DNA of 64,000 bases from Gari tellinella (GCA_922989275.2 OV277872.1:28350119-28414118); one strand, 5' to 3'; counted from the first letter of the stretch, positions 1 to 11,953 are shown. A program made the numbers and translations. The notes: a model not told the origin generated them from the letters alone.

Positions 1-276
1 GATTGGTAAATATGCACCTGCGATTGCGCTGCGCATGTCTCTGCTGTATTTCTCTCCAGAACGATCTTCATTCGTGTTCTCTCTTACAAAAATATCTATA
101 TTTTGCACAAAAAATAAATAAATCATGCAGCTTAAATCAGGATAAAACGGATGTAAAACCTCCAGTAGAAGCTGTATGCATAAATGCTCCCCTTATGTGT
201 GAAAACATGAAAGTAATTAAGAGTTATAAGCATTTTTCAAAAACCTAAAGTAAACACAGCTTCTACTTCTACGTGA

Positions 277-345
277 CAGCAAGATGACGGCTGTCGTTAA
301 TTGGTAGACGTTGTCTGCCAATTAACGGCCGCCGTCATCTTGCTG
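277..345. repeat. Inverted repeat hairpin
   Basis: Arms 277-307 and 315-345 pair at about 29 of 31 positions around a short loop. The arm begins CAGCAAGATGACGGC. No second copy was seen in the window. Confidence 0.7.
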
Positions 346-395
346 ACTATTCTACCGTATTGGGTGTGCGCATTATAAGGCCGAAAAATTTACAA

Positions 396-1475
396 CAAGA
401 GCCCCATGGGGCATATTTCGCTCACCTGAGAATAGCTGAAAAGTTGAAATCATGATTTATGTCCAGGGCTGGGTCATTTTTTACCAGAGGGGCATTATTG
501 AAATTGAACAATCTTGATAGAGGAACTGTAGATGATGCTTTAAGCCAAATATCTAAGATCAGGTTACTAGGGTTTTAGAAAATATATTTTTTATAAGTTT
601 CCATTGAAAAAATATATTTTTAGCTCCTGTGACCTACATATTTAACAGACTGTAACCATTTGAACAAAATAGGTAAAGGACACCTATAAGTGTCACCATG
701 CCAAATATCAAAGCTCTGGCCATATTGGTTTCAGAGGAGAAGACGTTTGAAAATTTCACTATATAAATCTATGTAAAACTTTGACCCCCCCCCCCCCTGG
801 GTGGGGCCAATTTTGACCCCAGAGGCATAATTTGAACAAACTTAATAGAGGACCTGTAGATGATGCTATGTGCCATATATCTAAGCTGTAGTTTCAGACA
901 AGAAGATTTTTTAAGCTTTCATTGAAAAAATCTATTTTTAGCTCCGCAGACCTAGGTATGCAACCGACAAGAACCATTTGAACAAAATAGGTAAAGTACA
1001 TCGAGAAGTGTCACCATGCCAAATATCAAAGCTCTGGCCCAATTAGTTTCAGAGAAGAAGACGTTTGAAAATTTCACTATATAACTCTTTGTAAAACTGT
1101 GACCCCCGGGGTGGGGCCAATTTTGACCCCAGGGGCTTAATTTGAAAAAACTTGAAAGAGGACCTGTCGATGATGCTATGTGATAAATATCTAAGCTCTG
1201 GCTCTTGTAGTTTCAGACAAGAAGATTTTTTAAGATTTCCTTATTTTTTCTCTTTGGTTGCCGTGGCAACCAGAGTTCTACATTGTTTTTAATTCTTTGA
1301 ACACATTTGAAAGAGCTTGACCCAAGGAACATTCCTGTAAAGTTTGGTTGAAATCTGTCAAACGGTATAGGAGGAGATGTCATTTGAATCAATTGTTAAC
1401 GACGACGGACAACGCACGACGGACGACGACGAACACAGGGCCATCCCATCCCAATAGCTCACCTTGAGCCTTGAG
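396..1475 (+). repeat. RepX: interspersed element with ~320-bp internal tandem units, copy 1
   Basis: Begins with ACAAGAGCCCCATGGGGC and TTCGCTCACCTGAG and ends near AATAGCTCACCTTGAGCC. Inside are about two and a half imperfect units of ~320 bp, each with 'gacccc...gggg' and 'accatgccaaatatcaaagctctgg'-like blocks. No coding frame is present. A shorter copy lies at 2939-3470 and an inverted copy at 60808-62110, and both share the units and the GACGACGGACGAC-rich 3' end. The element class is not recognised. Confidence 0.75.
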
Positions 1476-1525
1476 CAAATGGCACTTCCTCTCATTAGGC
1501 TCTTTCCAAATATGCAATTTCATTT

Positions 1526-1769
1526 TACCCATTACCCCATAGCCTGTTTCTAGTTTTGAAAATAGGTGGCCTTCTAAAGCAGGTTGAAAGTAAAGCAGAA
1601 TGCACCTTAATTTAAGGCACACCCTGCTTTACTTTCAAACTGCTTTGAGCTACCATCTACTAGGATATAGAAACTTATTTCTTATCTTACATTTTCATGA
1701 CTGTTATTTTCTTTAGTGGAGGAATAAATTAAAGGCCTAAAAATGCATATTTATGGGGTAGTGGGTTAA
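1526..1769. mobile_element. MITE family A (TTAA ends, PAL1 core)
   Basis: Left end CCCATTACCCCATAGCC, right end TATGGGGTAGTGGGTTAA. The PAL1 palindrome (AAAGCAGGTTGAAAGTAAAG and its complement) lies left of centre and has a decayed apex. The TTAA-CCC termini resemble piggyBac-type elements. Confidence 0.75.
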
Positions 1770-1972
1770 CAAACATCAGTATTTATTGGGAAATGGGTTG
1801 AGTTAGATTATCTCCTGGACAAGAAAAAATGACAAGACATACAGATAACTCTGATAAAACCAATATTAAACATATGTATAAATATGGCATAAGACATAAT
1901 TACATAACTGTCAGTGGATCACTTCCAGATCCTGTTTCTCTAAGTATGAAGCAGACTGAACCATTTCTAAAC

Positions 1973-2150
1973 TTTAGCAGACAACATGTTCAGCAGACAC
2001 CACCACTGACCAGTTCTGTTGCTGTACAGCAGCTGACCTGAGGTCAGTTATGCAATTCTGCCACTGGCTGGGAACTTAACTCTTATAATGCTGATTTGAT
2101 GTCTGCTATACATATTGTATGTAAATTTTGTAAAGCAAATCATACTTTAC
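1973..2150. repeat. Dispersed repeat, copy 1 of 2
   Basis: Shares GCAGACAACA, GCTGACCTGAGGTCA-like and AACTCTTATAATGCTGA blocks in the same order with 2793-2940. No ends or coding potential were recognised. Confidence 0.5.
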
Positions 2151-2395
2151 ATTTTCTAAATTAAACAAGAGGGCCATGGCCCTTAATTCGCTCACCTGAG
2201 GTCATTGTGCCTTAGCTTAATAGGCAAGACAACATTTTAATATAAATGTAGCTGTAAATGGAATCATCTTCCAGACAAAAAAACCATGACAAATTGGAAT
2301 AATTTAAAAAAATATTGTTGGCAGAGTTATGGCCCTTATTCATGACACTTCTTCTTATCAAGCTACATGTATTTCCATATGATTATTCATTGCCC

Positions 2396-2563
2396 ATTCT
2401 GCTTTACTTTCAACCTGCTTTAAGTTATCATTTATACTAATTTAAGATATAGATACTATTTCTTATATCTTACAGTTTTATGACTGTATAAAGTGGAATT
2501 GTTTTGTTTAGAGGAGGAATAAATTAAAGGCGTAAAAAGGCATATGTATGGGGTAAAGGGTTA
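2396..2563. mobile_element. MITE family A, left part missing
   Basis: Starts in the right PAL1 arm (ATTCTGCTTTACTTTCAACC) and runs to GGGGTAAAGGGTTAA. The left arm and left terminus are absent. Confidence 0.6.
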
Positions 2564-2792
2564 ACATCAGTAGAACTGGAGTTATCTCAAAGACAAGAAA
2601 ATATGACACTGGGAAATAACTCAAAAATGACATTGACCTTTGTAGAACATGACCTAAGTTATAAAGTTTCTAACTTTAACAAAGTTATGGCTAAGATTAA
2701 AGTTGTGGACTGACAGACAAACAAATTGACAAACAGACAAAAAAAGCAGACAGACAAAACAATATGCCCCCAACTGCAGGGGCATAAAAAAT

Positions 2793-2940
2793 GTAGCAGA
2801 CAACACCATATGCTGCTGTAACAGTACCTCAGTTGACCTGAGTTCAATTATGTAACTCTGCCAGTAGGAAATGTGGCTAGGGTCTAACTCTTATAATGCT
2901 GAATTGCTGTCTGCTATACATATATTGAATGTGAATTATG
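2793..2940. repeat. Dispersed repeat, copy 2 of 2
   Basis: Diverged copy of 1973-2150. It runs directly into the RepX copy at 2939, so the pair may belong to a larger old duplication of the 1-3 kb interval. Confidence 0.5.
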
Positions 2941-3470
2941 ACCTAGATATTCAACCGACCAGAACCATTTGTACAAAATAGGTAAAGGACATTTAGAAGT
3001 GTCACCATGCCAAATATCAAAGCTCTGGTCATATTAGTGTCAGAGAAGAAGACATTTGAAATTTTCACTATATAACTCTATGTAAAACTGTTACCCCCAG
3101 GGCGGGGCCAATTTTGACCCCAGGGGCATAATTTGAACAAACGTGATAGAGGACCTGTAGGTGATGCTATGTGCCAAGTATCTAAGCTCTGGCCCTTGTA
3201 GTTTTTGACAAGAAGATTTTTTAAGATTTCCTTATTTTTTTTACTTTGGTTGCTATGGCAACCAGAGTTCTGCATTGTTTTTAATTCTTTGAACAAATCT
3301 GAAAGAGCTTGACCCAAGGAACATTTCTGTAAAGTTTAGTTGAAATCTGTTCAGCGGTATAGGAGGAGATGTCATTTGAAGCAATTGTTAACGACGACGG
3401 ACGACGACGGACGACGGACACAGGGCCATCCCAATAGCTCACCTTGAGCCTTTGGCTCAGGTGAGCTAAA
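2939..3470 (+). repeat. RepX copy 2 (shorter)
   Basis: Contains one full ~320-bp unit with ACCATGCCAAATATCAAAGC and CCAGGGGCATAATTTGAAC, and a 3' end of GACGACGGACGACG repeats followed by AATAGCTCACCTTGAGCC. It is 5' truncated relative to copy 1. Confidence 0.7.
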
Positions 3471-3779
3471 AACAGCCAAAAATGCCAATAAATAGATAAA
3501 TAAATGTTGATTTTTAAAAACTGTCAGACGAACCGTGAATGCATCTAGGCTCGGAGCTGCCATGGTGACCGTGGGCAAGGTGTTCAACTGGATTCTTGTC
3601 CTTGAGTAGAAAGACTCCTTCCGGGCGGTTGTTATCCCATTAACTCATAAGCGATTAACAATTATCAGTGCTTATCTCAATGCATGCTAGTTGAATAAAG
3701 TGAGTCAAAATGAGTTAGTATGAGGCTATTGCGCAATGAGTCAAAATGAGTCAGTATGGCTTAATGGGTTAAACAGTGT

Positions 3780-4110
3780 CGTATTTGGAAGGCCATGCTG
3801 TTGAATGTTCACGATTTTCGCTTTCGAAACCTAAACGCGGGCCCTAAGTTCAAGGTCAAGGTTACTAGGCTGAATTTGTTTGGCATGCACGGTCTTCTCC
3901 ATATACACATGCATGCCAAATATGAAAGGAATATCTCAATAGACATTTGAGTTATATAAGCATTGTTCGAAACCTGAACACAGATTTCGAAACCTAACCG
4001 CGGACCATAAGTAAAAGGTCAAGGTCACAGGGGTCAAACATTTTGTGTACATGGAAAGGTCACGCATACCAAATATAAAATCTATACCTCAAATGACAAA
4101 GAAGGATATA
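3780..4110 (+). repeat. Degenerate ~170-bp tandem repeat with GTCAAGGTCA blocks
   Basis: Two diverged units contain TTTCGAAACCTAAMCGCGG, then AAGGTCAAGGTYAC and CATRCCAAATAT. No protein frame is present. Similar GTCAAGGTCA blocks recur in unrelated arrays at 34.2-35.1 and 55.7 kb. Confidence 0.5.
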
Positions 4111-4228
4111 ATTATAGTCAATTCTGTCATCATTGAACACTGGTTGAAGATGCACTGCAATCTTTCAAGACAGCTGACTGCTTCCATAACTCACCCCTGA
4201 AACTGTTGATGGATAGTTCCAATTCCTG

Positions 4229-4440
4229 TTAACTCATTCACCCCTGAACTTTTAAATGGACAATTCTACTTTACAGTTAAGTTTTTTCCCTGTTTTAATA
4301 GTAAGTGTATTTTAACAATATTTTACAAAATTGAAAACAGTGTGGACCCTGATCAGAGGGCTCCTTAAGGAGCCCACTGATCAGGGTCTACACTGTTTGC
4401 ATAGAACAAGTGTACTCTTGACAGGTATATGATTTGTTTA
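4229..4440. mobile_element. MITE family B-like (TTAA left end, PAL2 core)
   Basis: Left end TTAACTCATTCACCCCTGAA. The core hairpin starts AAACAGTGTGGACCCTGATC and reads back at GATCAGGGTCTACACTGTTT. The right terminus is lost. Confidence 0.6.
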
Positions 4441-4559
4441 TGTCGAGAATACTCCCCGCTCAGATGTGTTAAATTAAGTGCATTTTTTGCTCGTCTGTTT
4501 CGAAGAAAACGAGCTATTGTCATCACCCCAGCATGTACGTCGTTTGTTTTTGTCCGAAA

Positions 4560-4975
4560 TCTTAACGTGGGGCATAACTTTGAAAGAACATGTGATACAG
4601 ATTTAATATTTGATATGTGTACTCATCGCAAGCTCTTGAGCTCAGTACAACCTGGGTCATGTCCGACGAAGGTCAATGTCATTTAGAAGTAAAAAAAGGT
4701 GAATCTAACATTGGTCATAATTTTAGAACTGCATGTGATAGAGACTTCATTTTTGGTATGTGTACTCGGCTCAAAAAACTCTTGAGCTCAATACAACTAG
4801 GGTCATGTCCGACTAAGATCAGGGCCATTTAGAGGTCAAATAGGAACTACAAGTGATAGAGACTTCATATTTGGTATGCATATCGAATTCAAGAATCTTT
4901 TAAGCTCAATATAAGTTGGGTCATTTCAGACAAAGTTAAGGCCATTTAAAGGCCATGGTCACATCAGGGGACATG
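4560..4975 (+). repeat. Three-unit tandem repeat, 118-143 bp per unit
   Basis: Units share GACTTCATATTTGGTATG, CTCTTGAGCTCAATACAA and GGGTCATGTC(A/C)GAC. Unit starts are near 4600, 4744 and 4861. A related single unit lies at 55610-55780. Short frames here are by-products of the repeat. Confidence 0.6.
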
Positions 4976-5070
4976 GTGTTTTACAAACACATCTTGCAGG
5001 ACATAAATATTACAGAAAGTGTGAGCTTTCTGTGTCTTGCATTAAGCTGCAAGTTGTTCTTAATATAATG

Positions 5071-5270
5071 TACAGTAAAACCTCTCTATAACGACCACTA
5101 AAATAAGGCTAATTGATTGTATAACAGCTTAATAAGGCTAATTGATAGTATTAACGACAGGGGACGGCTTAAGGAGCTTTTTGTTTTACTGTCACCTTGC
5201 TTTAAGCAGTCTCCTATCTCAAAGCATGTAATTAACACAATATAGTGGTCTTTTTAGAGGTGTTTATGTA
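5071..5270. mobile_element. MITE family D (pogo/Tigger-like ends, PAL1 core)
   Basis: Left end TA-CAGTAAAACCTCTCTATA; the right end is the degraded complement, TTAGAGGTGTTTATGTA. Such CAGT...CCTC TIRs flanked by TA fit the pogo/Tigger group. The core carries the PAL1-type right arm, GAGCTTTTTGTTTTACTGTC. Confidence 0.65.
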
Positions 5271-5639
5271 GCTTCTTCCAAAGTTGTCTGAATACAAGTT
5301 GGACTGCAAAATATAAAACAACACATTTCGTTTTCTTCATGTTTTTAATTCTATTTAGACAAGTCATAAAAATATTAATTCATATTATTTACATTAGAAA
5401 TAATCATTTTATATTGACACAAACAAAACAGGATATTTCCCCCCAAAAATCCAAGGTAATATGATAAATGATTTCATGAAATTGGGCTCTAGAACTTTGC
5501 ACATAGTATAGATCTAGATCAGTTACCATGTGCCTGTTAGAGGTACAGTTCTGTTATTTACAGTTCACAATGTCTATCACATGACACATCAAGTCATGCA
5601 TGTATTAACCCTATAGTGTGTGTCTAATTTTGAAGTCAA

Positions 5640-5720
5640 GAGACCACTTAAAGAAGGTTAAAAGTAAATAAGAATGTGCCTTAAGGCACATTCTGATTTA
5701 CTTTCAGCCTGCTTTAAGCT
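5640..5720. mobile_element. PAL1 hairpin, family A fragment
   Basis: Almost only the palindrome survives (GTAAATAAGAATGTGCCTTA and its complement). The apex GTGCC/GGCAC pairs perfectly. Confidence 0.6.
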
Positions 5721-6191
5721 ACCATCTACTATTTAAAGCATAAAATGCTTATTTATGGAGAAAACCCTTATGCGACAAATGAGAAAAACTCTAATTATAC
5801 TCTTTAGGTCAGTAGGCAGCCTAGCCCAGGACAAAAATAATGCAGAAAGCTTCTACAATAGTAACTGATTTACTTTTTGTCTTGCATCAAGCAATCATCT
5901 GTTGATTTTTAAAAATTTGCCATTGGGTTTTTCGTTGGAACTACAGTGTATATAAATTCACATTTGATTGTTGAGTGTAACTGTTCACTGTGTATGCAAT
6001 CAGTGTAGACCATAATCTGACATTCCATGTATTTCTAACATGGTAGCTGGTCTAAGGCTCTACTCATTGCAAAGTTTGTAAGCTCTAATCCTATGATTTA
6101 TTTGCCCCCATTGCATTATCACTACATACAAACACATACATACATCTTCAAACAGTACTATAGTTAACCAACTGCTCCATAGATACACATT

Positions 6192-6405
6192 TTAACCCTT
6201 AGCCTGCCACTCACGACTTTAGCTCCATATGCAAACAGCTTGGATCCGGATGAGACGCCGAGTAACTCGGCGTCTCATCCGGATCCAAGCTGTTTGACAC
6301 TCGGACAACATTTTCAGCAATTTTGAGCAACTTTGAAGCAATTTGAAACTTGAAGCAGATGAGAAATATAGCAGACGACAATTTATTTGGCGGGCTAAGG
6401 GTTAA
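6192..6405. mobile_element. MITE family C (TTAA target duplication, PAL2 core)
   Basis: TTAA at both ends. Terminal repeats are TTAACCCTTAGCCTGCC on the left and, reading inward from the right, TTAACCCTTAGCCCGCC, a 16/17 match. The PAL2 hairpin has an apex stem CCGAG/CTCGG around TAA. A 89-codon reverse frame spanning it is not a gene. Confidence 0.85.
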
Positions 6406-6970
6406 GGTACATGTACTTGATTTATTTTTCCACTGAAGAAAATACTTCACTGTTGGGAGTTGTTTGATCAGGGTCTCCACTGTATGTATTGCTGCAATCT
6501 AGTCAAAAATGGACTTGACTCAATGGGAAACAAGAATTGTCCATCTGAAGTTTCAGGACAAAAACATTATTTATCAGTTCTTGGATTTTGACTGTATCCA
6601 TTGTCATTCATCTCAAATATTTTTTATAAATGAGGCCAAAAATTGATGTATATCTAAATGTTTTTTATTAAATAACCCTTTCGACACTGTAGGTAATACC
6701 TTTGCTAACAATTTGGGGATGACGGATGGCAATTGCTTGGAGTTTTTGAGGTTGTGGATAATGGATGGTAATTGCTTGGAGATATTTGATGCTTAAGTAT
6801 TCACCAACAAGTTCACTTTAACTGTGCCAGCCAACCAATTAGTGCCAAGTAATCAGTCATGGGATACAAAGGCCAAATAATTTACATATTACTTCAGAAC
6901 AAAGGCCTTGAAATCAACACTTACAGGCATGTCATCATCACTACTTATTTGCCCCTATAACTTTTATCCC

Positions 6971-7215
6971 TTTTCCCCATAGTGGTGCCCTTTTAGTTAT
7001 AGCAAATTTAATTTATTCCTCCATTGAAGAAAAGAGATCAAACAAATACAATCATAAATCTGTAGCATAAGAAATAGTTTCTATATTCTAACAGCTGCTG
7101 CTTAAAACAGGCTGAAAGTAAAGCAGAATGTGCCTTAAGGCACATTCTGCTTTACTTTCAACCTGCTTTAAGAGGTCACCTGTCTTCAAAACTAGAAACA
7201 GACTATAGGGTAAAT
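6971..7215. mobile_element. MITE family A
   Basis: Inverted orientation relative to 1526-1769. It has a near-perfect PAL1 hairpin with apex TGTGCCTTAAGGCACA and weak termini. It abuts a degraded family B-like fragment at 7215-7440. Confidence 0.7.
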
Positions 7216-7623
7216 GGACAATTCCAGTTCCCAATTAAGTATGTACTCTTTTTATCTATTTTACTATTTAGGGTTATTCTGTAACTATTTATTCTAAACT
7301 GACAAACAGTGCAGATCCTGATCTGATCTGTGTTTTCACTGACTGTATAGAACAAGTGTACACTTCACAGGTACACTGTTTGTAAATGATATACATACTG
7401 GTCACTATGGTTGAATGTGTTAAATATTGATAGACTGCGAAGAGGAATTACAGAGATAGAATTTCATAATTGGACAGTCACAAGGCTTGTGACAATAATT
7501 GATTGTGACAAATAGATTCAACATTATATAAACCAAACGAAAAGTACAAATAAAAGGGGAAAACTGCATACATGAATAACAAAAAGATTTATAGTTCACA
7601 TAATATATGTATATATTAAAGTA

Positions 7624-7916
7624 TACAGTATAACCTCTCGATTAGGACCACAAAATGGTGTAAAATACTAGGTGTTTATGACAGGTGATTGCTTAAAGCA
7701 AGGTAAAAGTAAAACAGAAAGCTCATTTAGGAGCTTTCTGTTTAACATTCACCTTGCTTTAAGCTATCACATGCCTTTTATACATTCAATTAGCCTTCTT
7801 TTTAGTGGTCGTATTTGATTTTTTTTTATGATTTTACTTCACTTTTAACATTATTTCAGTCATATCAAGACGTCCAGCCTTCCTTTTTAGTGGCCTAATA
7901 GAAGTTTTACTGTGTA
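7624..7916. mobile_element. MITE family D (TA-flanked, PAL1 core)
   Basis: Ends TA-CAGTATAACCTCTCGATTA on the left and GAAGTTTTACTGTGTA on the right. The PAL1-type core reads AAAGCAAGGTAAAAGTAAAA and its complement. Confidence 0.7.
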
Positions 7917-8105
7917 TACATTATCGTACTGTAAATTTAACATTTGTAAACATGAAGAATGATTAGTACAGTAGAATAGTAAACTAGTATTAGTTGCATT
8001 GACATTATTTGTATTTGCATTGAGCAGAACAGTAAAACCAACTGTGATATGATTACACACATATATAAATACATCAAAGCTATGTAAATACAGTCACAAT
8101 TTGTA

Positions 8106-8295
8106 TTAACCCTTTCGGCGCTGAAGTCGCATATAATCAACTTTGCAAACACTTTGGATCCTGATCAGACGCCGCGTAACGCGGCGTCTGATCCGGATCC
8201 AAAGTGTTTGACACTCCTTTCTACATTTCTTAAGTCATACTGCCTTAAAATCTAAGATCTTGCAGGCAACAAAATAACGTTGTAGGGGTAAACAA
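8106..8295. mobile_element. MITE family C-like (TTAA left end, PAL2 core)
   Basis: TTAACCCTTTCGGCGCTG left end. A perfect hairpin has apex CCGCG-TAA-CGCGG, flanked by GGATCCTGATCAGACG and its near complement. The right end is degenerate. Confidence 0.65.
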
Positions 8296-8402
8296 AACTC
8301 ACTATAACTTTGGTACCATAATCGTTAAACCTTTATCCCATCGACAACTTCTTAAACTTTATATATTTCTCACCAAATTCTCAGACATGCCTTTTCATGT
8401 TT

Positions 8403-8540
8403 CAGGAGCTTTCTGTTTTACTTTCATCTTGCTTTAAGCAGTCACCTGCTTCCATACATTTGATGAGAAGTTCTGTTTAGTGGTTGTAATTGACAGGCTT
8501 ACAGGTAATAGTCAAGTAGACAAGTTTTACTGTATATAAA
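8403..8540. mobile_element. Right half of a family D MITE
   Basis: GAGCTTTCTGTTTTACTTTC, then CTTTAAGCAGTCACCTG and a terminal AGACAAGTTTTACTGTATA. The left half is missing. Confidence 0.5.
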
Positions 8541-8689
8541 TGTAACTGGTTTTTATTCAAATTCATTCTCAGTCTATAAGTTATTTTGGAGTACACATCA
8601 AAGACTTTTTTTAAATAAAATTAAAGGATGTAGTATAACTCCATCACCAATAGGACTGTATTTGAAATGTTACAGGGTGAGAAATCTGG

Positions 8690-8945
8690 GGCGTGTCTTA
8701 CCAAACATTGTAAGACAAATATTGTCATAAGTAAGATTCTTGTCATAAGTCTCAATTATTATCTATTTCTCCATCTAATCCTGCCTTGTGACATCTCTTT
8801 GGAATCGTCTTGAAAAGACGATTCCAAAGAAATGTCACAAGACAGGATTAGAAGGAGAAATTGTAATTAAGATGTATTTTAAAGTTTTGACTTATGATCG
8901 TTTTTGTCGTAGGACGTTTTATAAGACAAGCTACTGGGTTGTTAG
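8690..8945. mobile_element. MITE family G, degraded (PAL3 core)
   Basis: A long hairpin starts near 8765 with CTAATCCTGCCTTGTGAC and GGAATCGTCTTG and folds back to CAAGACAGGATTAG. The ends have lost most of the CCCGTTTCATAAAAC motif that is intact in the copies at 56.6 and 57.2 kb. Confidence 0.65.
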
Positions 8946-9059
8946 TTCACATGCAAACTGCTATATATTAAAAGGTGTATCAAACTGGAATGTATGTGTT
9001 TAATACTAGACATGACTGGGGACTTGCATCCAACTTGCTGACGGAAATGAACATTTCTC

Positions 9060-9312
9060 TTAACCCTTTACCTGATAGCATTGTTTCTAGTATTGAAGAT
9101 ATGTGACTACTTAAAGCAGGTTGAAAGTAAAGCAGAATGCGCCCTAAGGTGCATTCTGCTTTACTTTCAGCCTGCTTTAAGCTATTAACTGCTAGAATAA
9201 GGAAATTATTAAATATGACACATATTCATTACGGTATAATTTGGAACCATTTTCTTCAGCGGATGAATAAAATGAATGTGCTAAAAGTCGCTTCTATAAG
9301 GGAAAGGGTTAA
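9060..9312. mobile_element. MITE family A (TTAA at both ends)
   Basis: TTAACCCTTTACCTGATAGC on the left and AGGGAAAGGGTTAA on the right. The PAL1 apex GCGCCCTAAGGTGC has one mismatch. Confidence 0.8.
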
Positions 9313-9482
9313 CACTCACTTAACACAAGTAACTCCTAAAATGAACATGAGCAAACAGTGTAGACCAAGATAAGACTCATCTGTTTTCAAAACCAGAAAC
9401 AGGTTATTGGGTAATGGGTTAAAAAGCAGTATGAAAAAAGCTCCTGTAAAAGCTGTTTGCAATATTTTCTTACTCGACTGTA

Positions 9483-9724
9483 TTAACCCTTACAATCCTA
9501 AATTTCTATTGTGGGTATTTATAACCCTTTTGGACTCTTATAGCACAAGTATTTTGAACCAGTCTACTGTTACATTGTTGGTATGACAACCAAAACCAAT
9601 GAAAATATCAAACAGTGCAGACCCTGATCAGAGGGCTCCTATAGGAGCCCTCTGATCTGGGTTTACACTGTTTGCATATGTAATCACTAGTCTCTACAGA
9701 GGGCTGTAGGGTTGAAAGGGTTAA
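9483..9724. mobile_element. MITE family F (TTAA ends, PAL2 GAGGGCTCC core)
   Basis: TTAACCCTTACAATCCTA left end; CTGTAGGGTTGAAAGGGTTAA-type right end. The hairpin GAGGGCTCC-TATA-GGAGCCCTC sits inside CAAACAGTGCAGACC and its complement. The inverse-orientation sister is 18604-18847. Confidence 0.8.
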
Positions 9725-9770
9725 AAAAAAATTCCTGCTCCACAATGTAACTGTCTGCAGTACTTTCTTT

Positions 9771-9932
9771 CTGCATTAACAAACTGACTGATTCATGCTT
9801 TCTGCATTAACCAACTGACTGATTCATGCTTTCTGCATTAACCAACTGACTGATTCATGCTTTCTGCATTAACCAACTGACTGATTCATGCTTTCTGCAT
9901 TAACCAACTGACTGATTCATGCTTTCTGCATA
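9771..9932 (+). repeat. 31-bp minisatellite, ~5 copies
   Basis: Unit AACCAACTGACTGATTCATG followed by CTTTCTGCATT, repeated nearly without change. Units are directly abutting with no spacers. Confidence 0.95.
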
Positions 9933-9999
9933 ACTTACTTCCTGTATTAGTCCATAAAGATTGGTCCTGGATCATACCTGTAATAGCCGCTTAGGACAA

Positions 10000-10377
10000 G
10001 ATTATAGGAGGCAGGCAAAAACTTTAAGCTCTCAGTTTTCCAAATTGGCTGAAACTTTTTTTATTGATACATGAACATGAATATTTAATGTGGTCATACA
10101 TACAAAATAGCCAAAATAGAGCGAGTATCAAGTGAAGTAAAAAGCCATTTTGGAAATTAACAACAATGATGAAATGAAGAAGGGTTTTTTGGTCACTCCT
10201 ACTTATAATTCTTGCAAAATAGACTTGTATCTGTAACTAAATACCCATATATGATATAGCCAGGGTGTCCTTGAAAGTCCCATGGCATTTTCCGGAATCA
10301 TTCTTCCATTTGAACTAATTGAGAGACACTAAGAGTCTGGGTCCAAGGTTATAAATGCTCTGAGTAGAGTCTGATAT
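10000..10377. other. No feature recognised
   Basis: AT-rich unique sequence without a convincing frame, repeat ends or RNA gene. The stretch 10448-10836 likewise shows nothing. Confidence 0.5.
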
Positions 10378-10447
10378 TGTTCTCAAGCATTTGATTCGTC
10401 ACATTTGAGCCTCGGCTCAAATCTGACAAATTAAATGCTTGAGAACT
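10378..10447. repeat. Hairpin, ~30-bp imperfect arms
   Basis: TTCTCAAGCATTTGATTCG pairs with a right arm ending AAATGCTTGAGAA, and the apex GAGCCTCGGCTC is a perfect palindrome. Confidence 0.65.
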
Positions 10448-10837
10448 ACTTGTACTTCAGACTCAACTCAAAAGCTATGTAACATTGGAGCTCTGTCTTC
10501 TAATATTTCCTTTCTATTTTTTGGTTTTTAAAACGGTCAAGTACATGGGAAGGACCAGGAATTAGCCATTGCCTTAAATATTCAGGGGTTTATAGACTAT
10601 CACGCTATTTTTAGAACAACAATTGTACTTCTTCTTGTAGAAGAACAATACACTGGAAAAAAACTAGACTAATTTAGTGGTTCATGAACAAATTTTACAA
10701 AAATTATTACTTTAATAAAGTGTTGATGCTTGATAATAGATATGTTCACAAAGTGTTTTAAAATACACTATAACCCAAAAGGTCACAATTTTTTTACTGC
10801 CAAACATAATCAAACAATACCATTCTCATGTACATAT

Positions 10838-11047
10838 GACTGTAAAACCTCTCTATTACTACCAATTAAATTATGGCTAGTTGATTGTATAAAAGACAGG
10901 TAACATCTAAAAGCAAGGTGACAGTTAAACAGAAAGCTCCTGAAGGAGCTTTCTGTTTTACTGTCACCTTGCTTTAAGCAGTCACCTGTCGTAAACATCT
11001 AATAATTAACACAATCTAGTGATCGTTATAGAGGGGTTTTACTGTAT
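10838..11047. mobile_element. MITE family D (PAL1 core)
   Basis: ACTGTAAAACCTCTCTATTA left end and GAGGGGTTTTACTGTAT right end, complementary over about 17 bp. Core AAACAGAAAGCTCC-TGAA-GGAGCTTTCTGTTT. Confidence 0.8.
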
Positions 11048-11116
11048 ACAAAAATGTTGGGACTTTATGACCATAGCATCATAGCAAGAGAACAAGTCTT
11101 AATCCTTACATTGCCA

Positions 11117-11262
11117 CAAGACCCTATGTTGTGACTAAGTTATAGTTAGAACATAATCATATTAAGTGAAATCTTAATGGTTAAGAAGGGGCCACTCGCT
11201 AACGCTCGTAACGCCCCTTCTTAACAATTAAGATTTCACTTAATATGTTCTAACTAACTTAG
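11117..11262. repeat. Long hairpin with GC-rich apex
   Basis: Arm GTTAGAACATAATCATATTA-AGTGAAATCTTAA pairs with TTAAGATTTCACTTAATATG-TTCTAAC. The apex AAGAAGGGG...CCCCTTCTT flanks a CTCGCTAACGCTCG loop. It is distinct from the PAL1-3 cores. Confidence 0.75.
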
Positions 11263-11953
11263 TTTATAACCTATATTTTAATTGGCCGAGGACTTCATAA
11301 CTCCCACGTATCATAAACAAAGCTGGCTTATTCTGGTTGTGAGATCGCCCAAATATGGCATTCTTTACAACTAGTTGCTACGAGGCGGAGTTATCTATAC
11401 CGCGCGCAGACACCACACGACGTCGAAACATAACAGAATTCTTAATGATTAAGTGCCATACTTACTGGGGCGCAAATGGCAGTTTGATTGGTTAAAAATG
11501 TAGGTTATATTCTAATCAGTAGAATCAGATCTCTGAAAGACAATTTTAATGAGTTGGTCACACAATAGGATTTGTCCCTGTTCTCCAGAACCTTGGGAAA
11601 TGTACATGTTCAACAAACTCTACTGTGAAATAATTTCTTTCTTTCTAACCTAAATTTAAACGAAAGGAATTAATCAAATGAAAAATTGTAATCTCTTTTA
11701 CACATCTTATCATGAAAATCATGGCACATTGTTAATATGAAGAGAGAAAGAAATATAAAATGCTAAAAAATGGGGGGAAAACAGATCTTTACAAAGAAGC
11801 TCTAACTAGAGTATTAATTAAGAAATAATTCAGTGACTTTTCACATCAATAAGTTTACGTAGTGTTGGTAAGAATATAATCATACTCATCTATTGTAGGG
11901 ACCCTCGGATAAGAGTTTACCTTCGATTGTGAGGATATATACTCAGTACTCTC

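Noticed and set aside
4429..4832. Two overlapping plus-strand frames with similar peptides
   Set aside because: The similarity comes from the underlying 118-143-bp tandem repeat, not from a protein family.
6211..6480. 89-codon minus-strand frame
   Set aside because: It runs through the family C MITE palindrome, and equivalent frames occur in other MITE copies.
9771..9932. Regular repeats that might suggest a CRISPR array
   Set aside because: The units abut with no unique spacers, and the genome is clearly animal; it is a minisatellite.
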